Shown here: in pieces, positions 24,945 through 32,807 of the stretch
Numbering within the stretch: position 1 is the stretch's first letter
Layout: every line of letters starts with the position of its first letter
Assembly: GCA_937927975.1 (NCBI GenBank)
Contig: CALEZT010000010.1
Span: forward strand, 1 to 64,000
Origin: an uncultured Phycisphaerales bacterium
GTDB lineage: Bacteria; Planctomycetota; Phycisphaerae; Sedimentisphaerales; Anaerobacaceae
DNA: 64,000 nt
Direction of reading: 5' to 3'
The notes under the pieces: model-generated
The model's input: only the letters and a program-made list of their open reading frames with translations
Database searches by the model: none
What the model was told of the DNA's origin: nothing
Program-made: the position numbers and the translations under genes

Positions 24945-25952
24945 CTATTGGTTCTGAAGGACCTCGATCATGGCGGCGATGTTCTCGGGTCTGGCGTCGC
25001 CGGGGATGTCGTGGGAAGGCGAGGCGATGTAGCCGCCATCGGCGCCGACGACGTCGATCAGTCGGCGGACCTCGTCGCGGACTTGGACAGCCGTCCCGAA
25101 CGGAAGCGTCCGCTGGATGCTGATGCCGCCGTAGAAGGTCAATTCGGAGCCATACTGTTTCTTAATCTCGAACACATCCATCACCTCCGGCTGAAAGGGG
25201 TTGAAGATGTCCAGCCCGCACTCGATCAGGTCGGGGAACAGCTCGTCCACCTTGCCGCAACAGTGCAGCATGACGAGCTTGCCCTTGGACTTGACGAGTT
25301 CGCACATCCGCCGGAATCGCGGCTTGATGAACTCCCGCCAGAGCGACGGACCCATCAGAACGCCCCGCTGGTGGCCCCAGTCGTCGCCGAACCGGAAGAT
25401 GTCCACGGGATTCGTGCAGGCGTTCTCGATGACCGCCAGGTTGAATTCGAGAATGCGATCGAGCAGCGCGTTGGCGAACGGCTTGTCGGAGACCATCGCC
25501 ATCAGGACGGCCTCCATGCCGGCCAGGGTCCAGGCCCGCTCGAAGAGCGAAAACCCCAGGCTGACCAGCACTGCGGTATCGCCGTTGGGACCGATCGCCT
25601 TGTCGAAGGAACTGTACCGTGCGGGGTCGTTCGGGTCGGGAAAGGGCAGACTGCGAACGTTCTCCGGCGTGATAAGCCGGTTGCAGACCACGCCAATGTC
25701 TTTGTCCACGTGCCGATCCCACCGAACGCCGAATTCGTCGGCCCAGATGTCGGGGACCACTTCGACGAAGCGTGCGTCAGGCAGGTGCGGCCGGAGCCAG
25801 GTGAAGCAGTTGCCCAGGCGAGAGTCGAATGCGGGATCGCCGAAGTGAGCGACCATCTTCGCGCGGGCGGGCTGCGTGAACCGAATGTCGTAAGGGACCT
25901 TATCGGGCGACCGATGTCCCACCGCGGCCAACACACGCTCTCGATTCGTCAC
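24945..25952 (-). CDS. Uroporphyrinogen decarboxylase family (MtaA-like) protein
   Basis: A 335-residue TIM-barrel protein of the URO-D superfamily, closer to zinc-dependent methylcobamide:thiol methyltransferases than to heme-pathway HemE. It has MLHCCGKV (the H-x-C zinc-ligand motif) at about residue 240 and the FRFGDDWGHQRGVLM block. These enzymes move methyl groups between corrinoid proteins and thiols or tetrahydrofolate. No corrinoid-binding (DxHxxG) protein or substrate-specific methyltransferase is in the window, so the substrate is unknown. GTG 25952 is chosen, with AAGGA 7 bases upstream; another GTG lies two codons earlier. Confidence 0.83.
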   Translation of the reverse strand: MTNRERVLAAVGHRSPDKVPYDIRFTQPARAKMVAHFGDPAFDSRLGNCFTWLRPHLPDARFVEVVPDIWADEFGVRWDRHVDKDIGVVCNRLITPENVRSLPFPDPNDPARYSSFDKAIGPNGDTAVLVSLGFSLFERAWTLAGMEAVLMAMVSDKPFANALLDRILEFNLAVIENACTNPVDIFRFGDDWGHQRGVLMGPSLWREFIKPRFRRMCELVKSKGKLVMLHCCGKVDELFPDLIECGLDIFNPFQPEVMDVFEIKKQYGSELTFYGGISIQRTLPFGTAVQVRDEVRRLIDVVGADGGYIASPSHDIPGDARPENIAAMIEVLQNQ

Positions 25953-25989
25953 ATCCACATCCTTCCAACTCGACCTGTGCCAATTGACG

Positions 25990-26754
25990 TCACGGCTTGC
26001 ACGACTTGCAGGGCCGCTTGCCGCTCTGGACGGCTTCTTCCCGGGTCTTGTAGCCGAGCCGGTTGTCGCCGGAGATATTCTGAGCCCATCGGCAGTCCGG
26101 CCGATGGAACACGTCGCTGCTCTTGGACGCGACGAACGGATAGGCCGATTCAGACTGGGCAACCTGCGGACCTGGCGGCGAATCCACGGCTCCCTTTGCA
26201 GCCGAATCCTTTCCGGCGTCCTTGGTCCCGTCCGGCAGACTGCGAGCGGCCTTTCGGGCCTCGATGAAGACATCCGTCTGAACAAGCACAGCCGTGCGGA
26301 TCGCATCGCCCGCCTTGAGCCTGGCGGCGACCGCCATCACCGGCCGAATCCGCCAGGCCTCCACCTGGATCCGTCGATTGCCCTGGCCGGGCACCATCAC
26401 AAGCCGGCACAACGCCGTCTGCACACGATACACGTACTGGTCGGAGCCTGGCACTTCGACGCCTTCGATGTGCACGAGCAGCCTTTGCGTCGATTCCGAG
26501 TTCTCCTCGACCGGCGCGATCCCGGCCTCGCGAAGCTTCTGCGAAATCTGGGCCTTGAGCATCGTCGCGTTGATCAACCCTTCGACGCCCGGGGTTTCCC
26601 GCGTCGCCAGAACCACCGCGACCCTATCGACGTCCGCCAGGACCGGATCGCCGGCAATCAACAGCGGAGTCTCGTCGACCGCACGGGATGCCTCGGAGGT
26701 CCCGCCCAGAGACGCCGCGACGAGGAACGCCATGAAACACGCATGGATCGCCAT
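25990..26754 (-). CDS. Exported protein with C-terminal Ada-like zinc-binding motif
   Basis: A 254-residue protein: a signal peptide (residues 1-24), a central region of about 150 residues with no recognised domain, then a short linker. The C-terminus (VASKSSDVFHRPDCRWAQ, ending GKRPCKSCKP) matches the small metal-binding fold found at the N-terminus of Ada, with His, Cys and a terminal CxxC. In Ada that domain repairs methylphosphotriesters; here it is on an exported protein, so DNA repair is unlikely and zinc binding or surface anchoring is more plausible. GGGAGAGAG precedes the ATG at 26754. Confidence 0.72.
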   Translation of the reverse strand: MAIHACFMAFLVAASLGGTSEASRAVDETPLLIAGDPVLADVDRVAVVLATRETPGVEGLINATMLKAQISQKLREAGIAPVEENSESTQRLLVHIEGVEVPGSDQYVYRVQTALCRLVMVPGQGNRRIQVEAWRIRPVMAVAARLKAGDAIRTAVLVQTDVFIEARKAARSLPDGTKDAGKDSAAKGAVDSPPGPQVAQSESAYPFVASKSSDVFHRPDCRWAQNISGDNRLGYKTREEAVQSGKRPCKSCKP

Positions 26755-26822
26755 ACTCTCTCCCTTCCCTTGCGTCTGTTCAGAATGCCGTCCACCCGCG
26801 CCGTTGCCGGATAGCCCCTCTG

Positions 26823-27791
26823 TCACGTCCCGGCGAGCGATTTCTCCACAGCGTTCTTCATCTTCGCCAGGCCGGTCCGTGCGACCTCCATCGCGTCCTT
26901 CTCCCAGTACTTCTGGCTGAACAATTCCAGCGAAAGAACCGCGCGACTGCCGTTCTCGCGGAGCCAGCGGAGGATCTGCGGCAGCGGAGCGACGCCGTCG
27001 CCGGGCATGACGCGATCCCGGTCGGCAAGTCTCTCACGCGGCGGATCGGCGGGGTAATCATTCATGTGCATCACAGGCATGGCCGCGCCGCTGATCGTCT
27101 TGAGGCCCGCGAAATCCGAACCGCCTCTGTAGATGTGATACACGTCGCCGACAAAGCAGGCCTTGGGATGGCCGCTCTCGACGAGCACGAACGCGCACTG
27201 CCCGAGCCGATGCAGGTTCTTGGACGGGCCCCATAACTCGAGTCCCGGCGTGACGCCCATCTTGTCGCCGAGTTCCAGGAAAGCCCGGTACCGCTCGGCC
27301 ACCTTCGCCAGATCGAGGATGGGGGCGTCGTTGCCGTTGGCGCCGACCGGAGGGGCGGCGATCCGCTTGCCGCCGATCTGCGCGAGCAGATCCATCTCGC
27401 GCTTGGCCTGCTCCAGGGCGTCCGCCCGCCGGGCGTCGTCGTCCACGATCCACGGCGTGAACGAGATCGCCCCTTCCACGGTCAGGCCGTGGTCCTCGAT
27501 TCGCTTGCGGACGTCCGCGAGCTTGCCGCCGGCCTTCATATACTCCTGGATCGTCGAGACCCAGGGCTCGATCGCGTCGTAGCCCGCCTGGGCGGCGACG
27601 TCGATCTCCTTCTCCAGGCCCAGTTTCTGGCCGCGAATCGTGCTGGTGTTCAGACTGTACCGAAAAGGCCCGCCCTTGCCCATATCGGAGTTCGCGCCGA
27701 CCGCGCGCGAACGGTCTGCCAGCCACATCGCGCCCAGAGCCGCTCCTGACGCCGCGACAAAACCTCGCCGAGATAATCCATCCTGCTTCAT
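26823..27791 (-). CDS. Exported sugar phosphate isomerase/epimerase (TIM barrel)
   Basis: A 322-residue protein with a twin-arginine signal (SRRGFVAASGAAL at residues 7-19) and a xylose-isomerase-like TIM barrel (AP endonuclease 2 superfamily). Visible features: AAQAGYDAIEPW, GLTVEGAISF, PGLELWGPS, VMHMNDYPAD and the terminal LSLELFSQKYW, which supply the Glu/His/Asp metal ligands expected for the fold. The substrate is unknown; planctomycetes carry many paralogues near carbohydrate genes. It is 9 bp downstream of the phosphomannomutase gene on the same strand. Confidence 0.85.
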   Translation of the reverse strand: MKQDGLSRRGFVAASGAALGAMWLADRSRAVGANSDMGKGGPFRYSLNTSTIRGQKLGLEKEIDVAAQAGYDAIEPWVSTIQEYMKAGGKLADVRKRIEDHGLTVEGAISFTPWIVDDDARRADALEQAKREMDLLAQIGGKRIAAPPVGANGNDAPILDLAKVAERYRAFLELGDKMGVTPGLELWGPSKNLHRLGQCAFVLVESGHPKACFVGDVYHIYRGGSDFAGLKTISGAAMPVMHMNDYPADPPRERLADRDRVMPGDGVAPLPQILRWLRENGSRAVLSLELFSQKYWEKDAMEVARTGLAKMKNAVEKSLAGT

Positions 27792-27800
27792 GTCCTTCTC

Positions 27801-29171
27801 CTACTCAGGCGTTCCCAACTGCTGCTCGATTTCCTTGAATTTCTCGTTCAGCAAGTCCTTCGTCTTGGCCTCGACGTTCAGCCGCAACAGCGGTTCGGTG
27901 TTGCTCGGCCGGCAGTTGAACCACCAGTCCTTGAAGTCCACGGTGACGCCGTCGAGATGGTCGACCTTGCCGTCTCCGTAGCGACGGGCCAGCTCCTCCA
28001 TCCGCACTTCCTTGTTGTCCACCTTGAAGTTGACCTCGCCGCTGCTGTGATACCGTCGCAGGGGCTTGATCAGTTCGCTGACCGGTTTGCCCTTCTGGTC
28101 GATGACGTTGAGCGTGTGCATCAGCATGATCGCGGCCGAGTCGGCGTAGAAATTCTGCTCGAAGTAGAAGTGACCGGACAGTTCGCCGCCGAAGATCGCG
28201 TGCGTGTCGCGCATCGCCTTCTTCATGTAAGAGTGCCCGACGCGCTCCCGCCGAGGCGTCCCGCCGCACCGAATGATCTCTTCCATCACGACCCGACTGC
28301 TCCGCAGGTCGTACACGACAGCGGACCGAGGCTTCTTCTCAAGGAAGTACGGCACCAGCAGCGCGGTGATCAGGTCGCAGGGGATGGTGTCGCCGTTCTC
28401 ATCGACCATGATCATGCGGTCGGCGTCGCCGTCGAAGCAGATGCCTAGGGCGCAATTCTCTTTCTTGACCGTGCTCTTGAGCTGGGCCAGGTTCTTTTCC
28501 TTCAGCGGATCGGGGTCGTGCTTGAACTTCCCGGCGTGTTCGAAGTTGATCTGGATCACCTCGATCGGGACATCGCCCAGGAGAACGGGAATGGCCTTGC
28601 CTGCCATGCCGTTGGAGGCGTCGATGGCCACCTTTTTCTTCTTGAGACTGGGGCTGAGGAACTGCAGAACGTGCTTCTTGTATTCGGGCCAGAGATCCCG
28701 CTGCTCGTACCGACCGGTAGGGTTGCCCTTGGTGTGGGGCAACTGGAGGGCCATGTGTTTGATCTCCTTGAGACCGGTATCGACGCCGATGGGAATCGCC
28801 CCCCGCCCCGCGATCTTGAAACCGTTGTACTTCGCGGGGTTGTGCGAGGCGGTGACCTGGATGCCGCCGCAGGTGCCCAGGTGGTTGATCGCGAAGTAGA
28901 TCTGAGGCGTGTCGATCAGTCCGATGTCGATCACGCCGACGCCGGCCGACCGAATGCCTTCGATCAACGCCTGGGCCAGCGGCTCGCTGTGGGTCCGCAT
29001 ATCCCGGCTGACCACCAGAGACTGGGCCTCGCGCAGGCCCCGCTCGTACCCCTTGATCAGCGAGGGCAGGAACCGGGCGGTCGCCTGCCCGATCTTCCAG
29101 GCGTCTTCCTCGTTGAAATCATCCGCGTATACCCCCCGGATGTCATAGGCTTTGAAAATCTCCGGATTCAT
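27801..29171 (-). CDS. manB: Phosphomannomutase/phosphoglucomutase
   Basis: A 456-residue cytosolic enzyme of the alpha-D-phosphohexomutase family (ManB/AlgC type) that interconverts mannose or glucose 6- and 1-phosphates for glycan precursor synthesis. All four motifs are intact: the phosphoserine loop TASHNPAKYNG (Ser109), the Mg2+ loop DGDADR (247-252), the sugar-binding GGELSGHFYF and the phosphate-binding RPSNTEPLLR. The start at 29171 has AAGGAG 8 bases upstream; a GTG three codons earlier overlaps that site and is less likely. It is the first gene after a strong promoter and may carry the downstream isomerase gene. Confidence 0.92.
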   Translation of the reverse strand: MNPEIFKAYDIRGVYADDFNEEDAWKIGQATARFLPSLIKGYERGLREAQSLVVSRDMRTHSEPLAQALIEGIRSAGVGVIDIGLIDTPQIYFAINHLGTCGGIQVTASHNPAKYNGFKIAGRGAIPIGVDTGLKEIKHMALQLPHTKGNPTGRYEQRDLWPEYKKHVLQFLSPSLKKKKVAIDASNGMAGKAIPVLLGDVPIEVIQINFEHAGKFKHDPDPLKEKNLAQLKSTVKKENCALGICFDGDADRMIMVDENGDTIPCDLITALLVPYFLEKKPRSAVVYDLRSSRVVMEEIIRCGGTPRRERVGHSYMKKAMRDTHAIFGGELSGHFYFEQNFYADSAAIMLMHTLNVIDQKGKPVSELIKPLRRYHSSGEVNFKVDNKEVRMEELARRYGDGKVDHLDGVTVDFKDWWFNCRPSNTEPLLRLNVEAKTKDLLNEKFKEIEQQLGTPE

Positions 29172-29219
29172 AGAAATCACTCCTTCGGTCCGTCAAATCG
29201 ATAACATCAAAGCTGATTT

Positions 29220-29247
29220 ACTATACCGCGAGTCTCCAAGGTGTCAA
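29220..29247 (-). promoter_or_regulatory. Strong sigma70-type promoter for the phosphomannomutase gene
   Basis: Minus strand TTGACA (29247-29242), 16 bp, TATAGT (29225-29220), about 45 bp before the ATG at 29171. It is back-to-back with the plus-strand promoter at 29263. Confidence 0.65.
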
Positions 29248-29262
29248 TTGTGCAATCCTTGC

Positions 29263-29291
29263 TTGCAAGCTCCGACTGCACAGGGTAGGAT
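29263..29291 (+). promoter_or_regulatory. Putative sigma70 promoter for the exported UGA-interrupted gene
   Basis: TTGCAA (29263-29268), 17 bp, TAGGAT (29286-29291). The resulting leader of about 80 bases contains the hairpin at 29301-29323. Confidence 0.6.
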
Positions 29292-29300
29292 TGGGCATGG

Positions 29301-29323
29301 TCCGGTTTCTCGTTGAAACCGGG
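29301..29323 (+). promoter_or_regulatory. Hairpin in the 5' leader
   Basis: CCGGTTTC (29302-29309) pairs perfectly with GAAACCGG (29315-29322) over a TCGTT loop. It begins about 10 bases after the -10 box, so it would lie at the very 5' end of the transcript or serve as an operator. There is no U-tract, so it is not a terminator. Confidence 0.5.
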
Positions 29324-29376
29324 CCCTAAACGGGTTGTTCGCCCTGTGCGACAGCCGATGAAAAGCGAGGTGAAGC

Positions 29377-30708
29377 ATGAAGAAAGCATGGATTCCTGTT
29401 TTGTGGCTGGCGATTCTGGTGGCCGCAGGCCCTGCGACCGGTCTGTTCTGGAGCCAATCCTCCGCGACCGCGGCCGAACCAGGCCAATCGCCCGAGACGG
29501 TCGTGTTCGATCTGAAATACCGGCCGCTGACGGGGCAGAACGACCCGCTGAACTACCGGTCGTTCTGGGGATTCGGCAACTCCCCCCCGAAGAACGTCCC
29601 CTTCGTCGACGCGGTCAAGAAGTTGGCGAAGGACTGCGACGAGGTCTTCAACGGCGCGTTGCCGAAGGCCCAGCAGTGGTCGGTGATCGAGCTCAAGGAC
29701 AAGAAGCCTGTCGCCTGGTACTTCGACCTCAACGCAGACGGCAAGCTCTCGGACGAAGAGCGAATCCTGCCCGGGCCGGCGGCCAGCCCGCAAATGGGCG
29801 GCTATCAGTTTGGATTTGTCACTCCGGACTTCACGATCCAGGGACAGAACGGCAAGGAAATTCCCTTCCGGGTCATGCTGGTCGCCGATTCGTTCGGAGG
29901 CGATCGAATGAACTACATGTGGAGCCCGAGTTGCGTCCTGGAAGGCCAGGCGACCTTCGAGGGCGAATCGATGCGTTTGTTCCTCTACGCCAATGGATTC
30001 AGCGGCTCGTTCAGCAGCTTCGGCTCGTGCAATTCCGTCATGCTCCCGGTCTCACAGGCGTTGGAGGGGTATATCCCGCGGGACACGCTGAGCACCCTGA
30101 TCTGCCGCGACGGAAAGTACTATAAGCTCGCGATCGAGGGCTCGCATGAGAAGGACAAAACCCTCCAGGTCACGATCCAGAAGGACACGTCTCCCACCGG
30201 CAAGACCGCCTTGAGTCTCAAAGGCAAGGAGTCTCTCAAGACCCGCCTGACGCGCGCACGGATCGCAGGGGCCGAGGACAAGACGATCCAGTTCAACACG
30301 AACAACGCCCAGATCGTGATCCCGATCGGTCGCTACAAGCTCAATTCCGGCAGCATCTGCTACGGCGTCGAGAGCGACGACGAGTGGCAGGTCAACTTCG
30401 ACAATGGGCCGACCTTCGCGGTCGCGGAGAACGAGACCACCTCCGTCGAGCTAGGCGAAATGGCCCTGACCGTCAAGGCGGTCGACGAGCAGAAACGCTA
30501 CAACAGCGACGTGAAGGAGAACGCCACCTTCGCCAAGGGCACATCGCTCTACGTGTCCCTGGAGATCAAGGGCAAGGCCGGCGAGGTCTACACGCGGTTC
30601 TCGCAAAAGACGACATCGGGCAATCAGTGGACTCCCGTCAAGCCCCACCTGACGATTCTGGACGACAAGGGAAAACAGGTGGCTTCGGCCGACCTGGAGT
30701 ATGGCTGA
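29377..30708 (+). CDS. Exported protein of unknown family, interrupted by an in-frame UGA
   Basis: Up to the first stop the product has 443 residues. It begins with a signal peptide (residues 1-33, MKKAWIPVLWLAILVAAG), followed by beta-rich sequence. Features: FDLNADGKLSDEERILPG (an EF-hand/dockerin-like calcium loop near residue 115), a paired-Cys region (SPSC, FGSC), and a C-terminal beta domain that stops abruptly at LEYG. The TGA at 30706-30708 is followed in frame by 42 more codons of good sequence ending in TAA at 30837. The true product is therefore probably longer, by recoding, or the base is an error. I do not recognise the family. GAGGTGAAGC precedes the ATG. Confidence 0.75.
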   Translation: MKKAWIPVLWLAILVAAGPATGLFWSQSSATAAEPGQSPETVVFDLKYRPLTGQNDPLNYRSFWGFGNSPPKNVPFVDAVKKLAKDCDEVFNGALPKAQQWSVIELKDKKPVAWYFDLNADGKLSDEERILPGPAASPQMGGYQFGFVTPDFTIQGQNGKEIPFRVMLVADSFGGDRMNYMWSPSCVLEGQATFEGESMRLFLYANGFSGSFSSFGSCNSVMLPVSQALEGYIPRDTLSTLICRDGKYYKLAIEGSHEKDKTLQVTIQKDTSPTGKTALSLKGKESLKTRLTRARIAGAEDKTIQFNTNNAQIVIPIGRYKLNSGSICYGVESDDEWQVNFDNGPTFAVAENETTSVELGEMALTVKAVDEQKRYNSDVKENATFAKGTSLYVSLEIKGKAGEVYTRFSQKTTSGNQWTPVKPHLTILDDKGKQVASADLEYG

Positions 30709-30837
30709 GGCGGTCGCTGCGGGTTCTCGTGGCGAGGACCAGAAGTCAAGACCGGCAAGTACGCGGTCGTCATGACTCAGGAAACCGGCTCCTTCGGCGG
30801 CAAGGTCGAAGGCAAGCTGGAGTTGACGATCGAGTAA
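30706..30837 (+). other. In-frame extension beyond UGA; candidate selenocysteine site
   Basis: Read straight through, with UGA as X, the frame continues LEYG-X-GGRCGFSW, then about 34 residues that complete a beta domain (GKYAVVMTQETGSFGGK, GKLELTIE) and end in TAA. X lies four residues before a Cys, giving X-x-x-x-C... or, if X is Cys-like, a C-G-G-R-C motif. TGA is used as an ordinary stop elsewhere in the window (for example in ATGA overlaps at 2369 and 24157), so the code is not globally altered. Options are Sec insertion, a recent nonsense mutation or an assembly error. Confidence 0.55.
30712..30740 (+). promoter_or_regulatory. bSECIS-like hairpin just after the UGA
   Basis: CGCUGC (30715-30720) pairs with GUGGCG (30729-30734), six pairs including two G-U, over a loop starting GGG. 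GGU (30712-30714) can pair with ACC (30738-30740) across a 3-base bulge. The apical loop begins 12-14 bases after the UGA and has G in its first positions, as in bacterial SECIS elements, though the distance is a little short of the usual range. Confidence 0.4.
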
Positions 30838-30866
30838 ACCCAGCATCCAGGCAGCACGCAATTCTC

Positions 30867-30904
30867 CACGCCCCGGCCTCTCTGACAAAAGAGGTCGGGG
30901 CGTG
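30867..30904 (+). terminator. Rho-independent terminator
   Basis: A 15-bp stem with one G-U pair (30867-30881 with 30890-30904) over an 8-base loop, then TCTGTTCTCTC. It lies 29 bp after the TAA at 30837, not after the TGA at 30708, which fits the longer reading of the gene. Confidence 0.82.
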
Positions 30905-31127
30905 TCTGTTCTCTCTGGTCGTCGATCGCCGACGTGTATCGCCTGCCGCAGCGTTGGCCGCACTTGCGGAAACAGGGCGACCATGGTATTCGTGATGGCA
31001 TGACACGAGAGATCCGCTCAGACAAGACGCAGAGCGAGAATCCGTCGAGCGGTTCCTATGCGGACTGGCTTCGTTCTCCGCGGAACTGCCCGTCGGGTGC
31101 TATCCGGACCCGGAGGGGGACAGAAGC

Positions 31128-31817
31128 GTGCACATCGAGGACGGCCGCCACCCGCTGATCCTGACGCCGGACGCGGCGCCCGACAGCATCCACCTGAGTT
31201 CGGGCGCCCGCATGTGGGTCGTCACCGGGCCCAACGCCGCAGGCAAGAGCACGTTCGTGCGGATGCTGGGCGTCAACGTGTTGCTGGCCCAGATCGGCGC
31301 TGCGGTTCCAGCCCAACGGATGAGGTGGTCGCCCGTCCGATTGATCACGGACGTCCGCGTCCGCGACGACTTGGCCCGCCACGAGAGCTACTTCCTTTCG
31401 GAGGTCCGTCGGCTCCGACGGCTGGTTCTGGACGCCGATCTGAGCACCCCCATGCTGGGACTCATCGACGAGCCCTTCCGCGGCACCAACTCCCTGGAAC
31501 GCACCGCCGCGGGCGTCGCCCTGCTGGAACACCTCATGGCCTCGCCAAATCTGTCCGTGATCGCCACCCATGAGGAGGTGCTTGCCCGGACGGCAGCCGG
31601 CGTATCGTCGGCCGCAAACTACCATTTCCAGGAACGCCTGCACGACGGGGGCATCGAGTTCGACTATCTCCTGCGCCCCGGCCCGGCCGGCACGAAGACC
31701 GCGATCTGCATCCTCGAACGAGAAGGCTACCCGGCGAGCCTGCTAGAGAGAGCCAAAAACCTGGCTCGCCAGCGCAACGACGCCTCTCACGAAGCATCCC
31801 CCGACTTGCTCTTGTAG
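31128..31817 (+). pseudogene. MutS-family ATPase domain, N-terminally truncated
   Basis: The 229 residues are the C-terminal ATPase of a MutS-like protein: GRHPLIL, Walker A GPNAAGKST, the ESYFLSEVRRL signature, Walker B LALIDEP-like MLGLIDEPFRGTNS and the ATHE switch motif. The frame is open back to a TGA at 30993 and the translated stretch 30996-31127 (RFLCGLASFSAELPVG and following) is also family-like, but it holds no usual start codon; GTG 31128 after AGGGGGA is the first. The clamp, lever and any N-terminal membrane domains are missing. It is probably a deletion relic rather than a working repair protein. Its 3' end overlaps GH16 by 31 bp. Confidence 0.7.
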
Positions 31818-32584
31818 ACGCGGACGTAGTCGATGAAGTACTTCTGGGGCAGGATGGCGTCGTCGGTGCCCTTTTGGCCGCCCCAGGAGCCGCCGTAGGC
31901 GGCGTTGAGGATCAGGTAGTGCGGCTTGTCGAAAGGCCAGGTGTCGTTGCCTGTCCGCTCATTCTTGAACGTGAAGTACTTCGTTTCGTCCACGAAGAAA
32001 TCGATGTGGTCCTCGAACCACTCGATCGCGTAGACGTGGAAGTTCTTCGAGGGGTCCGCGACCTCGATCCTGTTGCCCTTGTTCGTGCCGATCATGTGGT
32101 TGTAGGCCTTGGTGTGGATGTTCGCGTGGATCACCAGCGGATCGAAGCCAACGTTCTCCATGATGTCGATCTCGCCGCAGTCGGGCCAGCGACGGTGCTC
32201 CGGATTGATCCCGAGCATCCAGATCGCAGGCCACATCCCCTTGCCGGTCGGAAGCTTGGCGCGGACCTCGATGCGCCCGTAGAGCCATTCGGCCTTCCCG
32301 CGGGTTCGCAGGCTGGCGGAGGTGATGGGATGGCCCTCGAAGTTGTCCTTTCGCGTTTCGATGACGAGCATGCCGTCTTCGACGCGGGCGTTCTCCGGCC
32401 GGGCTTTCGTGTAGTATTGCAGTTCCCGGTTGCGGATGAATCCGACCTCCTGGTCCCACTTGTTCGGGTCGGGCAGGCCCGCGACGCTGAATTCATCGGA
32501 CCACACCAACTCCCACTTTGCGAGCGAGGGATTCGCCCCGGCCAGCATCGCAAGCATCGTTGCACAGCAAATCAATCCGGTCAT
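31787..32584 (-). CDS. GH16 endo-beta-glucanase/laminarinase-like hydrolase
   Basis: A 265-residue secreted family GH16 enzyme: signal peptide (residues 1-22), then a beta-jelly-roll domain. The catalytic signature GEIDIMENVG gives nucleophile Glu138, Asp140 and acid/base Glu143; the methionine between them is the beta-bulge form found in laminarinases and agarase/carrageenase-type relatives. WSDEF and MWPAIWMLG are typical. The likely substrate is beta-1,3-glucan or a related marine polysaccharide, not proven. The start is ATG 32584, with AGGGG 7 bases upstream. Its tail overlaps the convergent MutS relic. Confidence 0.9.
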   Translation of the reverse strand: MTGLICCATMLAMLAGANPSLAKWELVWSDEFSVAGLPDPNKWDQEVGFIRNRELQYYTKARPENARVEDGMLVIETRKDNFEGHPITSASLRTRGKAEWLYGRIEVRAKLPTGKGMWPAIWMLGINPEHRRWPDCGEIDIMENVGFDPLVIHANIHTKAYNHMIGTNKGNRIEVADPSKNFHVYAIEWFEDHIDFFVDETKYFTFKNERTGNDTWPFDKPHYLILNAAYGGSWGGQKGTDDAILPQKYFIDYVRVYKSKSGDAS

Positions 32585-32698
32585 AACCACCCCTTTCCGA
32601 ATGTCTCTAAGGCACACCTTGCGGGCACAACGATACCCGATCAGTCCGATTCAGTCCAGGGTAAATCGCGCAAGAGGGAAGCACGAAGACTCAGAAAA

Positions 32699-32800
32699 CC
32701 AAACGACCGAAACGGAGCGTCCGACGGGCGACAGCGTTTCGGTCATTTGGATTTCGAGCTTTGGATTTGTCTCGGATTTCGAGATTCGAATTTCGGGTTT
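32699..32800. repeat. Inverted repeat followed by degenerate GGATTTCGA repeats
   Basis: CCAAACGACCGAAACG (32699-32714) and CGTTTCGGTCATTTGG (32735-32750) are complementary at 15 of 16 positions around a 20-base GC-rich loop. From 32746 follow imperfect copies of GGATTTCGA (TTGGATTTCGAG, TTTGGATTTG, CGGATTTCGAG, CGAATTTCGGG). Much more AT-rich than its surroundings. It fills most of the 223 bp between the GH16 start and the next stop codon. Confidence 0.7.
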
Positions 32801-32807
32801 CTACTGT

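Noticed and set aside
30750..30768. GACCG/CGGTC hairpin as the SECIS element
   Set aside because: Its loop starts about 46 bases after the UGA, beyond the usual bacterial SECIS distance; the nearer hairpin fits better.
30993..30995. TGA before the MutS relic as another recoded stop
   Set aside because: Upstream sequence in that frame is not protein-like, so the TGA simply ends a non-coding frame.
31128..31817. Full DNA mismatch repair gene mutS
   Set aside because: Only the ATPase domain is present; mismatch-recognition, connector, lever and clamp domains are missing.
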